DNA from: G965233625 sp965233625
GTDB taxonomy: Bacteria; Planctomycetota; Planctomycetia; Pirellulales; Pirellulaceae
DNA: 64,000 nt
NCBI GenBank assembly: GCA_965233625.1
Contig: OZ247499.1
Span: forward strand, 7,130,001 to 7,194,000
Direction: 5' to 3'
Position 1 is the stretch's first letter, and the number at the start of each line of letters is the position of its first letter. Position numbers and translations under genes: made by a program. The notes under the pieces were generated by a model. That model ran no database searches. It was not told the DNA's origin and saw only the letters and a program-made list of their open reading frames with translations. Shown one piece after another: positions 15,046-23,794 of this stretch.

Positions 15046-17136
15046 ATGAAGAGTAAACATCTGCGACTGCTCAAGGTCACTTGCGTGTGGACGCTGGTGG
15101 TGTTGTTGTCAGTCGATGCGGCGATGGCGGGAAGATTCTTCTTCCGCAAATGCGGCAAGCCGGTGAATACCTGCAAGCCAGCCCCCGTGTGCTGCGAACC
15201 GGCGCCGGTGATCGTTCAAACCTGCACTCCAGCTCCTACATGCTGCGAGCCCGTCGTTACCCCTGCTCCTTGCTGCCCAGCAGAAGTAGCTGAACCAGTC
15301 GCTCCTGCTGAACCCGTCGAGCCAACCCCAGCAGAGCCTGCTGAGCCGCCAAAGCCAGAAGAGCCAACACCTGCTGAACCACCAAAGCCAGAAGCTCCAG
15401 AAGCCCCAGAAGCTCCAACACCCGCAGAGCCAGAGACGCCTGCGGAACCTGCTCCACCGGCCGTGGATCCAGAGACACCCGCTGAGCCAGAGCCGCCAAA
15501 AGTCATCGGCGATCCCGAAACTCCTCAACCAGCCGAACCAACCGATCCACCGGCTACCGTTGACCCAATGCCCACCGACCCAGCCGCCGGCTCCGCTACC
15601 GAACCGCCAGCTGAACCAATGCCTGCTGATCCCAAACCAGAGGTAACGCCACCAGCTGAACCTACGCCAGCTGATCCTAAGCCAGCTGATCCTAAGCCAG
15701 AAGTGAAGCCACCAGCTGAACCTGAACCAGCAGATCCGAAGCCAGAGGTGACGACACCGGCTGAACCTGAACCAGCTGATCCCAAGCCAGAAGTGAAGCC
15801 ACCGGCTGAACCTGAACCAGCTGATCCCAAGCCAGAAGTGACGCCACCGGCTGAACCTGAACCAGCTGATCCTAAGCCGGAAGTGAAGCCGCCAGCTGAA
15901 CCAGAACCAGCTGATCCGAAGCCAGAAGTAAAGCCACCGGCTGAGCCAGAACCAGCTGATCCTAAGCCAGAGGTGAAGCCGCCGGCTGAACCTGAACCAG
16001 CTGATCCGAAGCCAGAGGTGAAGCCGCCGGCTGAACCAGAACCAGCTGATCCGAAGCCAGAGGTGAAGCCGCCGGCTGAACCAGAACCAGCTGATCCGAA
16101 GCCAGAAGTGAAGCCACCAGCTGAACCTGAACCAGCTGATCCAAAGCCAGAGGTAAAGCCACCGGCTGAACCTAAGCCAGCTGATCCATTCGATCCATTT
16201 GGCGGCACGGACGAACCAGCTGATCCAAAGCCTGCCGATCCGAAACCTGCGGACCCTAAACCAGCAGAACCGAAACCGGCAGATCCGTTCGATCCGTTTG
16301 GTGGCGCCGAGGAACCGGCAGATCCAAAGCCTGCTGATCCAATGCCTGTGGACCCGAAACCGGCTGATCCAAAGCCAGCCGATCCGTTTGATCCCTTCGG
16401 CGGCACGGATGAACCCGAGCCAGCCGAACCGAAACCTGCGGACCCTGCCGATCCATTCGGTGGAACTGATGAGCCTGCCGATCCGAAGCCGGCAGACGCG
16501 AAGCCAGCCGATCCGTTCGATCCATTCGGCGGTTCGGAAGAGCCAGCGCCAGCAGAACCAGCACCCGCTGAACCTAAGCCTGCTGAACCAGCTGATCCGT
16601 TCGGCGAAGCTGCTGAAGATCTCTTCGCTCCAGGCGATAAGAAGCCAGCCGAAGATAAACCCGCAGAGAAGCCTGCCACGGCTGATCCGTTTGATCCATT
16701 CGGCGCAGCCGAAGACACGGACGCCAAGGAAGATGCTGACGAAGAAAAGCCTGCAGAGAAGACGGAAGATCCGTTCGATCCGTTCGGCAGCATCCAGCGT
16801 GCTGTCCGCCGTGTGGCCGCAGCGTCAGCAAGCCCGTCAGTCGCCACCAGCGATTATCAGGTAGTGGCCCGCACGGCAGCTCCTGCCGTGGCAGCCGTTG
16901 CTATGCAGAAACCTGCTGCTCCATCGCTGATGCGGACCTGGGTGGATAACACCGGCTCTTACAAAGTTCGCGGCCGTCTGGTCGTGATCATGCCCGGCAA
17001 GATCCGCCTGTTGAAGGAAAACGGCCGCTACTCAACTGTGCCGATGAGCCGCTTGAGCCAGCAGGATCAGCAGTTCGTAACGCTGATCGCCGCCCATCAC
17101 GGCAACGCAGAAGTTATCCAGCTGGCTGCACGCTAA
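15046..17136 (+). CDS. Exported repeat-rich protein with C-terminal SHD1 (SLA1 homology) domain
   Basis: This 696-aa protein has a signal peptide (MKSKHLRLLKVTCVWTLVVL, then DAAMAG), a Cys-rich segment (several CCEP-like pairs within residues 30-80) and a very long Pro/Glu/Asp/Lys repeat region. First come about twelve copies of a 15-residue unit of the form AEPEPADPKPEVKPP, then eight copies of a DPFDPFG-type unit. The C-terminal 65 residues form an SHD1 domain: MRTWVDNTGSYKVRGRLVV followed by KIRLLKENGRYSTVPMSRLS and QDQQFV. SHD1 domains are common at the ends of planctomycete exported proteins, and in yeast Sla1 bind peptide motifs. A spacer role in the envelope or a structural role is inference. 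The ATG at 15034 was rejected because GGAGAG sits just before 15046. A terminator follows. Confidence 0.88.
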   Translation: MKSKHLRLLKVTCVWTLVVLLSVDAAMAGRFFFRKCGKPVNTCKPAPVCCEPAPVIVQTCTPAPTCCEPVVTPAPCCPAEVAEPVAPAEPVEPTPAEPAEPPKPEEPTPAEPPKPEAPEAPEAPTPAEPETPAEPAPPAVDPETPAEPEPPKVIGDPETPQPAEPTDPPATVDPMPTDPAAGSATEPPAEPMPADPKPEVTPPAEPTPADPKPADPKPEVKPPAEPEPADPKPEVTTPAEPEPADPKPEVKPPAEPEPADPKPEVTPPAEPEPADPKPEVKPPAEPEPADPKPEVKPPAEPEPADPKPEVKPPAEPEPADPKPEVKPPAEPEPADPKPEVKPPAEPEPADPKPEVKPPAEPEPADPKPEVKPPAEPKPADPFDPFGGTDEPADPKPADPKPADPKPAEPKPADPFDPFGGAEEPADPKPADPMPVDPKPADPKPADPFDPFGGTDEPEPAEPKPADPADPFGGTDEPADPKPADAKPADPFDPFGGSEEPAPAEPAPAEPKPAEPADPFGEAAEDLFAPGDKKPAEDKPAEKPATADPFDPFGAAEDTDAKEDADEEKPAEKTEDPFDPFGSIQRAVRRVAAASASPSVATSDYQVVARTAAPAVAAVAMQKPAAPSLMRTWVDNTGSYKVRGRLVVIMPGKIRLLKENGRYSTVPMSRLSQQDQQFVTLIAAHHGNAEVIQLAAR
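15625..16180 (+). repeat. 45-bp coding tandem repeat, about 12 copies
   Basis: Within the SHD1 protein the PEV tripeptide recurs every 45 bp (codons near 15700, 15745, 15790, 15835, 15880 and onward to 16150). The unit encodes AEPEPADPKPEVKPP with K/T variation. The first units are less regular, with an extra ADPKP. Third-position differences between copies show the array is not a very recent expansion, but the middle copies (about 15960-16105) are nearly identical. Confidence 0.9.
16180..16800 (+). repeat. Degenerate DPFDPFG-type coding repeat, about 8 copies
   Basis: Eight copies of a motif built on ADPFDPFGG are spaced by variable PADPKPADPKP spacers. One copy is altered to ADPADPFGG and another shortened to ADPFGE. 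This second repeat class separates the 45-bp array from the SHD1 domain. DPF and DPFG motifs recall adaptor-binding peptides in eukaryotic endocytic proteins; whether this has meaning here is unknown. Confidence 0.75.
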
Positions 17137-17167
17137 GCCGCAGATAATTTTAGATGACATCCACGCA

Positions 17168-17201
17168 GGCGGACCGGGATATCCTGGTCCGCCTTTTTCT
17201 T
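17168..17201 (+). terminator. Rho-independent terminator of SHD1 protein gene
   Basis: GGCGGACC (17168-17175) pairs with GGTCCGCC (17186-17193), and the stem is followed directly by a T-rich run. It lies about 30 bp after the stop codon and in the convergent interval before the M28 peptidase gene end. Confidence 0.88.
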
Positions 17202-17234
17202 TTGATAAACGCCCAGAGGCAAAACGCTCTTGGA

Positions 17235-19142
17235 CTAAGGTAGCTGGACGTCAATGCGGCGGATCTGGCCATCGCGTTCGACGACCAGTTCCAGCTTCTC
17301 TTTTGCCTGGGATACCAGCTGGCCCATATGCTGGATATCGCGGATCTGTTCGCCGCCAACAGAGTGAATGCGATCGCCCGTCCGCAGGTTGGCAGCATGG
17401 GCGGGCGAACCGTGGACGGTACGCGATACGAACATAACGCCCTTCTCTGCCGGATCTTCACGCCAGGAAATACCTACGCGAAGTGGCGCCCCATCCAGCC
17501 TGATTTCTAAGGTTTCCGGTTTCGCATCGCCGCGCTGCACCTGGGCGGTAGCGTCTACCGGGCTGGTGATGATCGCGGTCAGGAAGGCGAAGTCGCTGTC
17601 GATGGCTTTGCCGTTAAATTTCAACAGCCTATCGCCCACTTCCAGCTTCGCACGTGCTGCGGCGCTGCCTGGCGTAACGGCGGTGATCTCTGCGCCGTCA
17701 TCGCCACGTTGCCAACGCATGCCAAGACGTGGCGCCGGTTGCGGCAGCGGCTTTGCAAATTGCTGCTCGGCAGCGTCGTCTTCCTGCATCGCTTGTTGCC
17801 TGAAGGCGAAGCGGGTTTCTGAATTCGCCAGACGTGTCAGTGTTTCAAACATCAGCCTGGTAATGTTTGTGGCGCCCTTGGTGTTGATCAGGTGGGCGTC
17901 GTCCCGCGGCGTGTGATAGTCTTCGTGCAATCCAGTATGGAACATCAGCACGGGTTTCTGCCGGTCAGCAAACGGCGCGTGGTCGCTATTCTTGGCCAGT
18001 TTCCACTGGAAATCCAGCTTCAACGCGGTATCACGATTCGCCTCAGCCAGCAGGCGCCTTAACCCGGGTGCTGTGCGGCTGCCATGAACCTGCACGCCCT
18101 TGTCGGTCAGCCGGCCGATCATGTCGCAGTTGAGCACAAACGCAATGCGATTCATGTCGATTGTTGGCCGTGATACCCAGTGCTTAGAGCCCAGCAGGCC
18201 CTGCTCTTCGCCATCCCAGAAAGCCACCATGATCGAACGCTTTGGCGCCGCGGGTAAGGCGCGGATGGCTTCGATGGTTTCCAGCACGGCGGCCACACCG
18301 CTGGCGTTATCATCAGCGCCGTTGTGAATGTAGCCGATCCGCCCACGGCTGGTTTTTTTGTTGCCGTATCCAACATGATCGTAGTGGGCGCCAATCACGA
18401 TCACTTCGTGCCTCAGCTGTGGGTCGCTGCCTGGCAGCATAGCCAGGATGTTCCGCATCGCGCGGCCTTTGCGCTGAAAGGTCTGCACGAACGAACCGCC
18501 CGCAGCGGCGCCTTCCAGACCGTATTCGCGCAACTCAGCCGTCAGGTAGTTTCCCGCAGCACGCCCACCGCGCGAACCAGAATCGCGTCCTTCCAGCGTG
18601 TCATCCGCCAGCGTCTCTACATGTTTGCGGTACTCCTTGGCGGTAATGGTCGCGAGCGCCGTTGCATGGGTCGCGACACTACCTGCGGCGGGCGGCGCCG
18701 CGTCTTCCAGTTCCTTCTTCTCAGAAGGAAGCGAAGTTACCAGCACCGACCGCATCTCTTGCAGACCAGGCGCGGTTAGGCCAGGAGGTTCAACCGGATT
18801 GCGGGGCGAAGTCTTCTTTGGAACAGGCGCCGGCGGTGTGATGGCTACGGGCTTTTTGGCAACGGGCGGTTTTACCGGTGTCGTTGCTTTTTTTGTTTCC
18901 GGCGTGGTGCGGTCAGGAAGTTTCCTCGCGGTCAGCACGGGGGCTGTCAGTTCCGGCCCGTTCAAAGGCAGGTCTTGCGCGTGGGCTACGCCTGGAGAAA
19001 TCACGCCGCAAAGCAGCGCGGTGATAGACAGGTGGCGTTTCAGCTTGCGGCCAGTACCGGCGAGGATCGTTTCCCCGAACGTTTCCCCCAACATTTCCTT
19101 GAGGAGTTGTTGTTTGCTTTTCAAAACGCGTTCCCCTGCCAT
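17235..19142 (-). CDS. M28 family zinc metallopeptidase with two C-terminal PDZ domains
   Basis: The 635-aa protein has a basic N-terminus and a late signal segment (HLSITALLCGVISPGVAHAQ, about residues 37-56), then a Pro/Lys-rich linker. The M28 catalytic domain (about 165-440) shows the zinc ligands in order: His in GAHYDHVG, Asp in GADDNASG, the catalytic Glu pair in WDGEEQGLLG, Asp in NCDMIGR and His in HEDYHTPRDD. Two PDZ domains follow (about 475-555 and 556-635), with PGSAAARAKLEVGDRLL and GSPAHAANLRTGDRIHSV. Such M28-PDZ enzymes are exported aminopeptidases or carboxypeptidases. The start could also be Met17, which would shorten the unusual N-terminal extension. It is convergent with the SHD1 gene. 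Confidence 0.92.
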   Translation of the reverse strand: MAGERVLKSKQQLLKEMLGETFGETILAGTGRKLKRHLSITALLCGVISPGVAHAQDLPLNGPELTAPVLTARKLPDRTTPETKKATTPVKPPVAKKPVAITPPAPVPKKTSPRNPVEPPGLTAPGLQEMRSVLVTSLPSEKKELEDAAPPAAGSVATHATALATITAKEYRKHVETLADDTLEGRDSGSRGGRAAGNYLTAELREYGLEGAAAGGSFVQTFQRKGRAMRNILAMLPGSDPQLRHEVIVIGAHYDHVGYGNKKTSRGRIGYIHNGADDNASGVAAVLETIEAIRALPAAPKRSIMVAFWDGEEQGLLGSKHWVSRPTIDMNRIAFVLNCDMIGRLTDKGVQVHGSRTAPGLRRLLAEANRDTALKLDFQWKLAKNSDHAPFADRQKPVLMFHTGLHEDYHTPRDDAHLINTKGATNITRLMFETLTRLANSETRFAFRQQAMQEDDAAEQQFAKPLPQPAPRLGMRWQRGDDGAEITAVTPGSAAARAKLEVGDRLLKFNGKAIDSDFAFLTAIITSPVDATAQVQRGDAKPETLEIRLDGAPLRVGISWREDPAEKGVMFVSRTVHGSPAHAANLRTGDRIHSVGGEQIRDIQHMGQLVSQAKEKLELVVERDGQIRRIDVQLP

Positions 19143-19580
19143 AAGACCTGCTTCATGCGACCATCCGCTAAATGCGGCTTCGCTGGTAGCATCGGCGTAG
19201 GGCGGGCATCCGTTACAGGCGAATCACGCCAGAACAGGCGGGCAGTAGCAAAATGCGGCGCAATTCCCGTATTATCGTTACAGCTTTGCAGCCGTTTGAT
19301 TCGACAATAGAAAGTGAACCCTGACCATCGTTTGTGTTGTCAGGATGAATACATTACGGCAAGTTTGACGTTATTGAGGGTTCAATAGGTTTTCCCTATA
19401 CTGCCTGTCTACCGAACCTTCGCCGTTAACCAACGGATGTTCTGCCCCGGAAACCGGAGGGGCAGGGCCGCAAGTCTGCCTCCGATTTTGACGGGCAAAA
19501 AATGTACTTGCCTTGGCGGTTCTAGAGATCCGCTTTTCGACGGACGACCTTCTACCCGGCGCCAGTAGGCGTCTATTTTC
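19143..19580. other. Intergenic region between M28 peptidase and cysD
   Basis: This 438-bp interval has no convincing gene. Its right part (19423-19484) contains three potential stem-loops, two of them mutually exclusive, described separately. Promoters for both the M28 gene (leftwards) and cysD (rightwards) must lie here. Confidence 0.5.
19423..19484 (+). promoter_or_regulatory. Structured leader candidate upstream of cysD with alternative hairpins
   Basis: Stem A pairs CCGTT (19423-19427) with AACGG (19432-19436). Stem B pairs CTGCCCC (19442-19448) with GGGGCAG (19459-19465). Stem C pairs CGGAGG plus CAG (within 19455-19465) with CTGCCTCCG (19476-19484), with two bulged G. Stems B and C share GGGGCAG and cannot form together, the usual design of attenuators and riboswitches. 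It begins about 155 nt before the cysD start and ends about 95 nt before it. It does not match a riboswitch class that I can name. Confidence 0.45.
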
Positions 19581-20492
19581 ATGTCTAGCTACAACCTGAC
19601 GCACCTTAAACAGCTTGAAGCCGAAAGCATCCACATCATCCGTGAAGTGGCCGCCAGCTTTGACAACCCGGTCATGCTGTATTCCATCGGCAAAGACTCG
19701 GCCGTGATGGTGCAGCTTGCACTAAAAGCTTTCTACCCCGCCAAGCCGCCATTTCCTCTGATGCATGTGGACACCACATGGAAGTTCAAGGAAATGTACG
19801 AGTTCCGCGAGAACTACGCCAAGAAGGAACTTGGCCTGGACGTGATTACCTACACCAATGAAGAAGGTAACAAGCTTGGCATCGATCCTTTCACCAACAG
19901 TGAAAAACACACCGAGGTGATGAAGACCGACGCCCTGAAACAGGCGCTGGACAAATACCAGTTCGACGCTGCTTTCGGCGGCGCCCGGCGCGACGAAGAG
20001 AAATCACGCGCTAAAGAACGCGTATTCAGTTTCCGCGACCGCTACCACACCTGGGACCCTAAGAACCAGCGGCCGGAACTCTGGAACATCTACAACGCGC
20101 GGGTGGATAAGGGCGAAAGCATCCGTGTCTTCCCGCTCTCGAACTGGACAGAACTGGACGTCTGGCAATATATCCACCTGGAAAACATTCCGCTGGTGCC
20201 GCTGTATTTCTCCGCCATGCGGCCCGTGGTCGAGCGTGATGGCGTGATGATTATGGTGGACGATGATCGTCTGAAATTACGCGAGGGCGAACAGCCCGTC
20301 GAAAAGATGGTGCGGTTCCGGACCCTCGGGTGCTACCCGCTGACCGGCGCCGAAGAATCGACCGCCACCACGCTGCCAGAGATTATTCAAGAGATGCTGC
20401 TCACCACGACCAGCGAACGGCAGGGGCGTGTTATCGATAAAGACGAAGGCGGCGCCGGCATGGAAGAGAAAAAGAAACGCGGCTATTTCTAA
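19581..20492 (+). CDS. cysD: Sulfate adenylyltransferase small subunit
   Basis: This 303-aa protein is the ATP-pyrophosphatase subunit that makes adenosine 5'-phosphosulfate from ATP and sulfate together with CysN. It has the PP-loop SIGKDSAVMVQLALKAFYP (about residues 31-49), followed by PFPLMHVDTTWKFKEMYEFR, the AFGGARRDEEKSRAKERVFS motif that binds the nucleotide, and the C-terminal TLGCYPLTGAEES and EGGAGMEEKKKRGYF, which are diagnostic of CysD. Length matches the family. The cysN-cysC fusion follows on the same strand after a 181-bp gap carrying two hairpins. Expression may be controlled by the leader at 19423-19484. Confidence 0.97.
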   Translation: MSSYNLTHLKQLEAESIHIIREVAASFDNPVMLYSIGKDSAVMVQLALKAFYPAKPPFPLMHVDTTWKFKEMYEFRENYAKKELGLDVITYTNEEGNKLGIDPFTNSEKHTEVMKTDALKQALDKYQFDAAFGGARRDEEKSRAKERVFSFRDRYHTWDPKNQRPELWNIYNARVDKGESIRVFPLSNWTELDVWQYIHLENIPLVPLYFSAMRPVVERDGVMIMVDDDRLKLREGEQPVEKMVRFRTLGCYPLTGAEESTATTLPEIIQEMLLTTTSERQGRVIDKDEGGAGMEEKKKRGYF

Positions 20493-20548
20493 TTCACGCG
20501 AGTGGCGGCCTAGCCGCGTAAGATCGCGTTGAACACCCACCGGTGTAG

Positions 20549-20611
20549 GTCAGGCGCCTGCCTGACAAGATAAACCGTTCCAACCGAATCAGCGTCAGGC
20601 CCGCGCCTGAC
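20549..20611. repeat. Two tandem near-identical hairpins between cysD and cysN
   Basis: Hairpin 1 is GTCAGGC, loop GCCT, GCCTGAC (20549-20566). Hairpin 2 is GTCAGGC, loop CCGC, GCCTGAC (20594-20611). The 7-bp arms are identical and the copies are spaced 45 bp apart. No T-run follows either. They may stabilise or differentially process the cysD-cysN message, or be copies of a dispersed intergenic repeat. Confidence 0.75.
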
Positions 20612-20673
20612 CTGCGGGTTAAAAGCAATTCCAATCTAGACAGTAAGCGTCGAACGCTGGTCAAAGAAATCCC

Positions 20674-22611
20674 ATGTCTCACCAATCTGACCTGATCGAA
20701 CAAGATATCCATGCGTACCTGGCTCAGCACGAGCAGAAGGAACTCATGCGATTTATCACCTGCGGCAGCGTAGACGATGGAAAAAGCACGCTGATTGGCC
20801 GGCTGCTTTATGACTCGAAGATGATCTATGAAGATCAACTTGCCGCGATCCAGAAAGACTCCGCCAAGCATGGCACCACCGGCGGCGACTTCGACCCGGC
20901 GCTGCTGACCGACGGCCTTCGCGAAGAGCGCGAGCAGGGCATCACCATTGATGTTGCTTACCGCTACTTCAGCACGGCGAAGCGTAAATTCATCATCGCC
21001 GATACGCCCGGCCATATTCAATACACCCGCAACATGGCGACCGGCGCTTCAACGGCCGACCTGGCGATCATTCTAGTCGACGCCCGGCATGGCGTGCTGG
21101 AACAGACCAAGCGGCACAGCTTTATTGCGTCGTTGCTGGGCATCCGTCACGTCCTGGTGGCGATCAATAAGATGGACCTGGTGGACTTCTCGCAGGAAAT
21201 CTTCCAGCAGATCCGCAAAGATTATGAAGCGTTCGCCAAACGCCTGGATCTGCCCGACCTGCACTTCATTCCGCTATCCGCCCTGCTGGGCGACAACGTG
21301 GTGGATAAGAGCGAGAACATGCCGTGGTACGACGGCGGCCCGCTGATGAACTTCCTTGAGACGGTCTATATCGGTTCGGACCGCAACTTCCAGGACTTCC
21401 GCTTCCCGGTGCAGTATGTGAACCGGCCGCACCTGGACTTCCGCGGCTTCTGCGGCACGATTGCTTCCGGCATTGTCCGCAAAGGTGACGAGGTTATGGC
21501 CCTGCCGTCGCGGAAGACCAGCAAGGTAAAGTCGATTGTTACCTTCGATGGCGAACTAGACGAAGCCTTCACGCCGTCGTCGGTAACGCTGACGCTGGAA
21601 GACGAAATCGACATCAGCCGCGGTGATGTGATCGTCCGTGCGGGCAACCTGCCCCGCGTTGATAACCGTTTTGAAGCCATGGTCGTGTGGATGGACGAAC
21701 AGCCGATGACTCCCGGCAAAACGTACATCTTCAAACATTCAAGCACGCAGGTGAACGGCGTGATTAATACGCTGCGTTACCTGGTGGACGTTAATACGCT
21801 GCATCGCAAAGACACGCCTACGCTGGGCCTGAACGACATCGGTCGCTGCGCGATCACGCTGAATTCGCCGATCTGCTACGACGGCTACCGTCGCAACCGG
21901 TCAACCGGCGCGTTCATCATTGTCGACCGAATGACCAACCGCACGGTTGGCGCCGGCATGATCCGCGACACCAACACCAGCGACCGCGACGCCCCGGTCT
22001 GGGACGCACAGCCACAGAGTGAGCACCTGCAAAATCAGCTTAGCAATGTGACGCTGGAAGAACGTGCGGCCCGCTTCGGGCAGAAGCCCGTAACGATTCT
22101 GCTGACGGGTCTGCCGGGCGCCGGTAAGACGACCACGGCTTACGCACTGGAACGGCAGTTGTTTAGCGATGGCCGGGCGGCGATGGTGCTGGACGGGCAG
22201 AACATGCGACTGGGGATTAGTAAGGATCTGGGCTTCACCGCTTCGGACCGCAGTGAAAACCTGCGTCGTAGCACGGAAGTTGCGAAGATCATGAACGATG
22301 CCGGCCTGATCTGCATCGCCGCCTTTGTGGCGCCTAGCGAAGAGGTCCGCCAGCGTGCGGCTGAAGTGGCGGGCGCCGGGCGGTTCCTGGTGGTGCATCT
22401 TTCCGCCCCGGTCGAAGTCTGCCGCGAGCGGGATACTGAAGGACTGTATGGCGCCGCCGATGCTGGCGAGATTGCTAACTTCCCAGGTGTCACGTACGAG
22501 TACGAGACGCCCGCCGCAGCCGATCTGACGCTTCCTACCCACGAGATTGATACGGCCGAATGCATCAACCGCATCATGGAACTGCTGGCCAGTCGCGGCT
22601 ACATTGTTTAG
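20674..22611 (+). CDS. cysNC: Bifunctional sulfate adenylyltransferase large subunit / APS kinase
   Basis: The 645-aa fusion has an EF-Tu-like GTPase half and an APS kinase half. CysN (about residues 25-440) shows the P-loop GSVDDGKSTLIGRLLYDSK, ADTPGHIQYTRNMATGAS and NKMDLVDF; its GTP hydrolysis drives APS formation by CysD. The APS kinase domain (about 465-645) has GLPGAGKTTTAYALE near residue 480, then DGQNMRLGISKDLGF and the RRSTEVAKIMNDAGLI helix, and phosphorylates APS to PAPS. The fused form occurs in many bacteria and is often called CysNC or NodQ-like. With the preceding cysD it forms a complete sulfate-activation unit; no PAPS reductase or sulfotransferase gene is in the window. Confidence 0.96.
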   Translation: MSHQSDLIEQDIHAYLAQHEQKELMRFITCGSVDDGKSTLIGRLLYDSKMIYEDQLAAIQKDSAKHGTTGGDFDPALLTDGLREEREQGITIDVAYRYFSTAKRKFIIADTPGHIQYTRNMATGASTADLAIILVDARHGVLEQTKRHSFIASLLGIRHVLVAINKMDLVDFSQEIFQQIRKDYEAFAKRLDLPDLHFIPLSALLGDNVVDKSENMPWYDGGPLMNFLETVYIGSDRNFQDFRFPVQYVNRPHLDFRGFCGTIASGIVRKGDEVMALPSRKTSKVKSIVTFDGELDEAFTPSSVTLTLEDEIDISRGDVIVRAGNLPRVDNRFEAMVVWMDEQPMTPGKTYIFKHSSTQVNGVINTLRYLVDVNTLHRKDTPTLGLNDIGRCAITLNSPICYDGYRRNRSTGAFIIVDRMTNRTVGAGMIRDTNTSDRDAPVWDAQPQSEHLQNQLSNVTLEERAARFGQKPVTILLTGLPGAGKTTTAYALERQLFSDGRAAMVLDGQNMRLGISKDLGFTASDRSENLRRSTEVAKIMNDAGLICIAAFVAPSEEVRQRAAEVAGAGRFLVVHLSAPVEVCRERDTEGLYGAADAGEIANFPGVTYEYETPAAADLTLPTHEIDTAECINRIMELLASRGYIV

Positions 22612-22671
22612 CTTCACAGTCCGGCCTGTAGGCTGGATGTTTTAGATAGAACCGCAAGGATCGTATTCACG

Positions 22672-23773
22672 ATGGATGCCGAAATCCGCGACCGCGCCGA
22701 GGTGATTGAGCAGCGTCTTGTTCAGCTACGGGACTCTCTTTGACTACGCTGCCAAGATGAAGGAACTTGCCGCCATCGAAGCGCAGATGGGGCAGACGGA
22801 TTTCTGGGATAATCAGGAAAAGGCGCAGGCAGTCATTGCCAGCCTAAAAGAACTCAAGGCGGTGACTGGCCCCGTTGGCGAAGCCACGCAGGCGGCGGAA
22901 GACCTGACGGCCATGATCGAAATGGCCGAAGAAGACGAATCCATTGAAGATGAAGTCCGCGGCGAACTGGCAGCGCTGGAAGCCACGCTCGAAAAGCTGG
23001 AGCTTCAATCGCTGCTCTCGGGCCGGCACGATTCGTCCGGCGCCATCCTACGCATTCATGCCCGCGACGGCGGCACCGACGCCAACGACTGGGCTGAGAT
23101 GCTGCTGCGGATGTATCTGCAGTGGGCCGCCAAGATGGACTACAAAGCGGAACTGCTCGACCGCAGCGACAACGAAGAAGCAGGCATCAACAGCGCCAGC
23201 GTCGCCATCCGCGGACCGCTTGCCTACGGCTATCTGAAAGGCGAACAGGGCGTGCATCGTCTGGTGCGCATTAGCCCGTTCAATTCCGAGGGGAAGCGCC
23301 AGACAAGCTTTGCTGCGGTGGATGTGTCGCCGGATGTTTCGGATTCGGTCGAAATTGAAATCGACGAAAGCGATGTCCGCACGGACACGTACCGCGCCAG
23401 TGGCGCGGGCGGACAGCACGTGAACAAGACCGATAGCGCGATCCGCCTGACGCATGAGCCGACCGGCATTGTTGTGCAATGCCAGAACGAACGTAGCCAG
23501 CACAAGAACCGCGCACAAGCCTGGAAGATGCTGCGGGCGGCAATGGCGCGTATGGAAGACGAAAAGCGTGAAGCGGAGATGGCCGAGAAATATCAGAACC
23601 AGGCGAAGACAGGCTTCGGCGCCCAGATCCGCAATTACTTCCTGCATCCTGATCAGCGTGTGAAAGATTCACGCACGGGGCACGCAGTGACCAGCTTCCA
23701 TCAGGTGTTGGACGGAGATATCCAGGAGTTCCTGGAGGCGTTCTTACGCTGGCGTGTGAAGACTACTAAGTAA
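22672..23773 (+). CDS. prfB: Peptide chain release factor 2 with programmed +1 frameshift
   Basis: Translation starts at the ATG 22672 and reads 23 codons (MDAEIRDRAEVIEQRLVQLR, then DSL) to an in-frame TGA at 22741-22743. Slipping one base at CTT TGA C joins the frame 22742-23773, giving about 366 residues, the normal RF2 length. The main part has the UGA-recognition tripeptide SPF (in LVRISPFNSEGKRQ, about residue 200) and the catalytic GGQ (ASGAGGQHVNKTDSAIR, about residue 245). The protein terminates translation at UAA and UGA. The frame from 22706 seen on its own is not a real start. The gene is convergent with the FHA gene. Confidence 0.96.
22729..22744 (+). promoter_or_regulatory. RF2 programmed +1 frameshift site
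   Basis: The site reads CGGGACTCTCTTTGAC. The slippery CTT codon (22738-22740) is followed by the TGA stop and C, the weakest termination context, exactly as in other prfB genes. The upstream GGGA can serve as the internal Shine-Dalgarno-like stimulator, though it is weaker than the Escherichia coli AGGGGG. Low RF2 levels let ribosomes slip, giving feedback control. Confidence 0.93.
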
Positions 23774-23794
23774 GCAGCATGCAGCGTTTCGAGA

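Noticed and set aside
15625..16180. Tandem 45-bp repeats considered as a CRISPR array
   Set aside because: There are no unique spacers, and the repeats are in frame within a protein-coding gene.
15525..16847. 440-aa minus-strand open frame, Gly/Ser/Ala-rich with repeats
   Set aside because: It is the antisense shadow of the Pro/Asp/Lys repeat array in the SHD1 gene; its repeats follow those of the real protein and there is no ribosome binding site.
19440..19484. Resemblance of the cysD leader to GEMM (c-di-GMP) or cobalamin riboswitches
   Set aside because: The GCAAG-containing segment and GC hairpin look similar at first, but the conserved 5' element and the expected spacing are missing, so only an unnamed structured leader is claimed.
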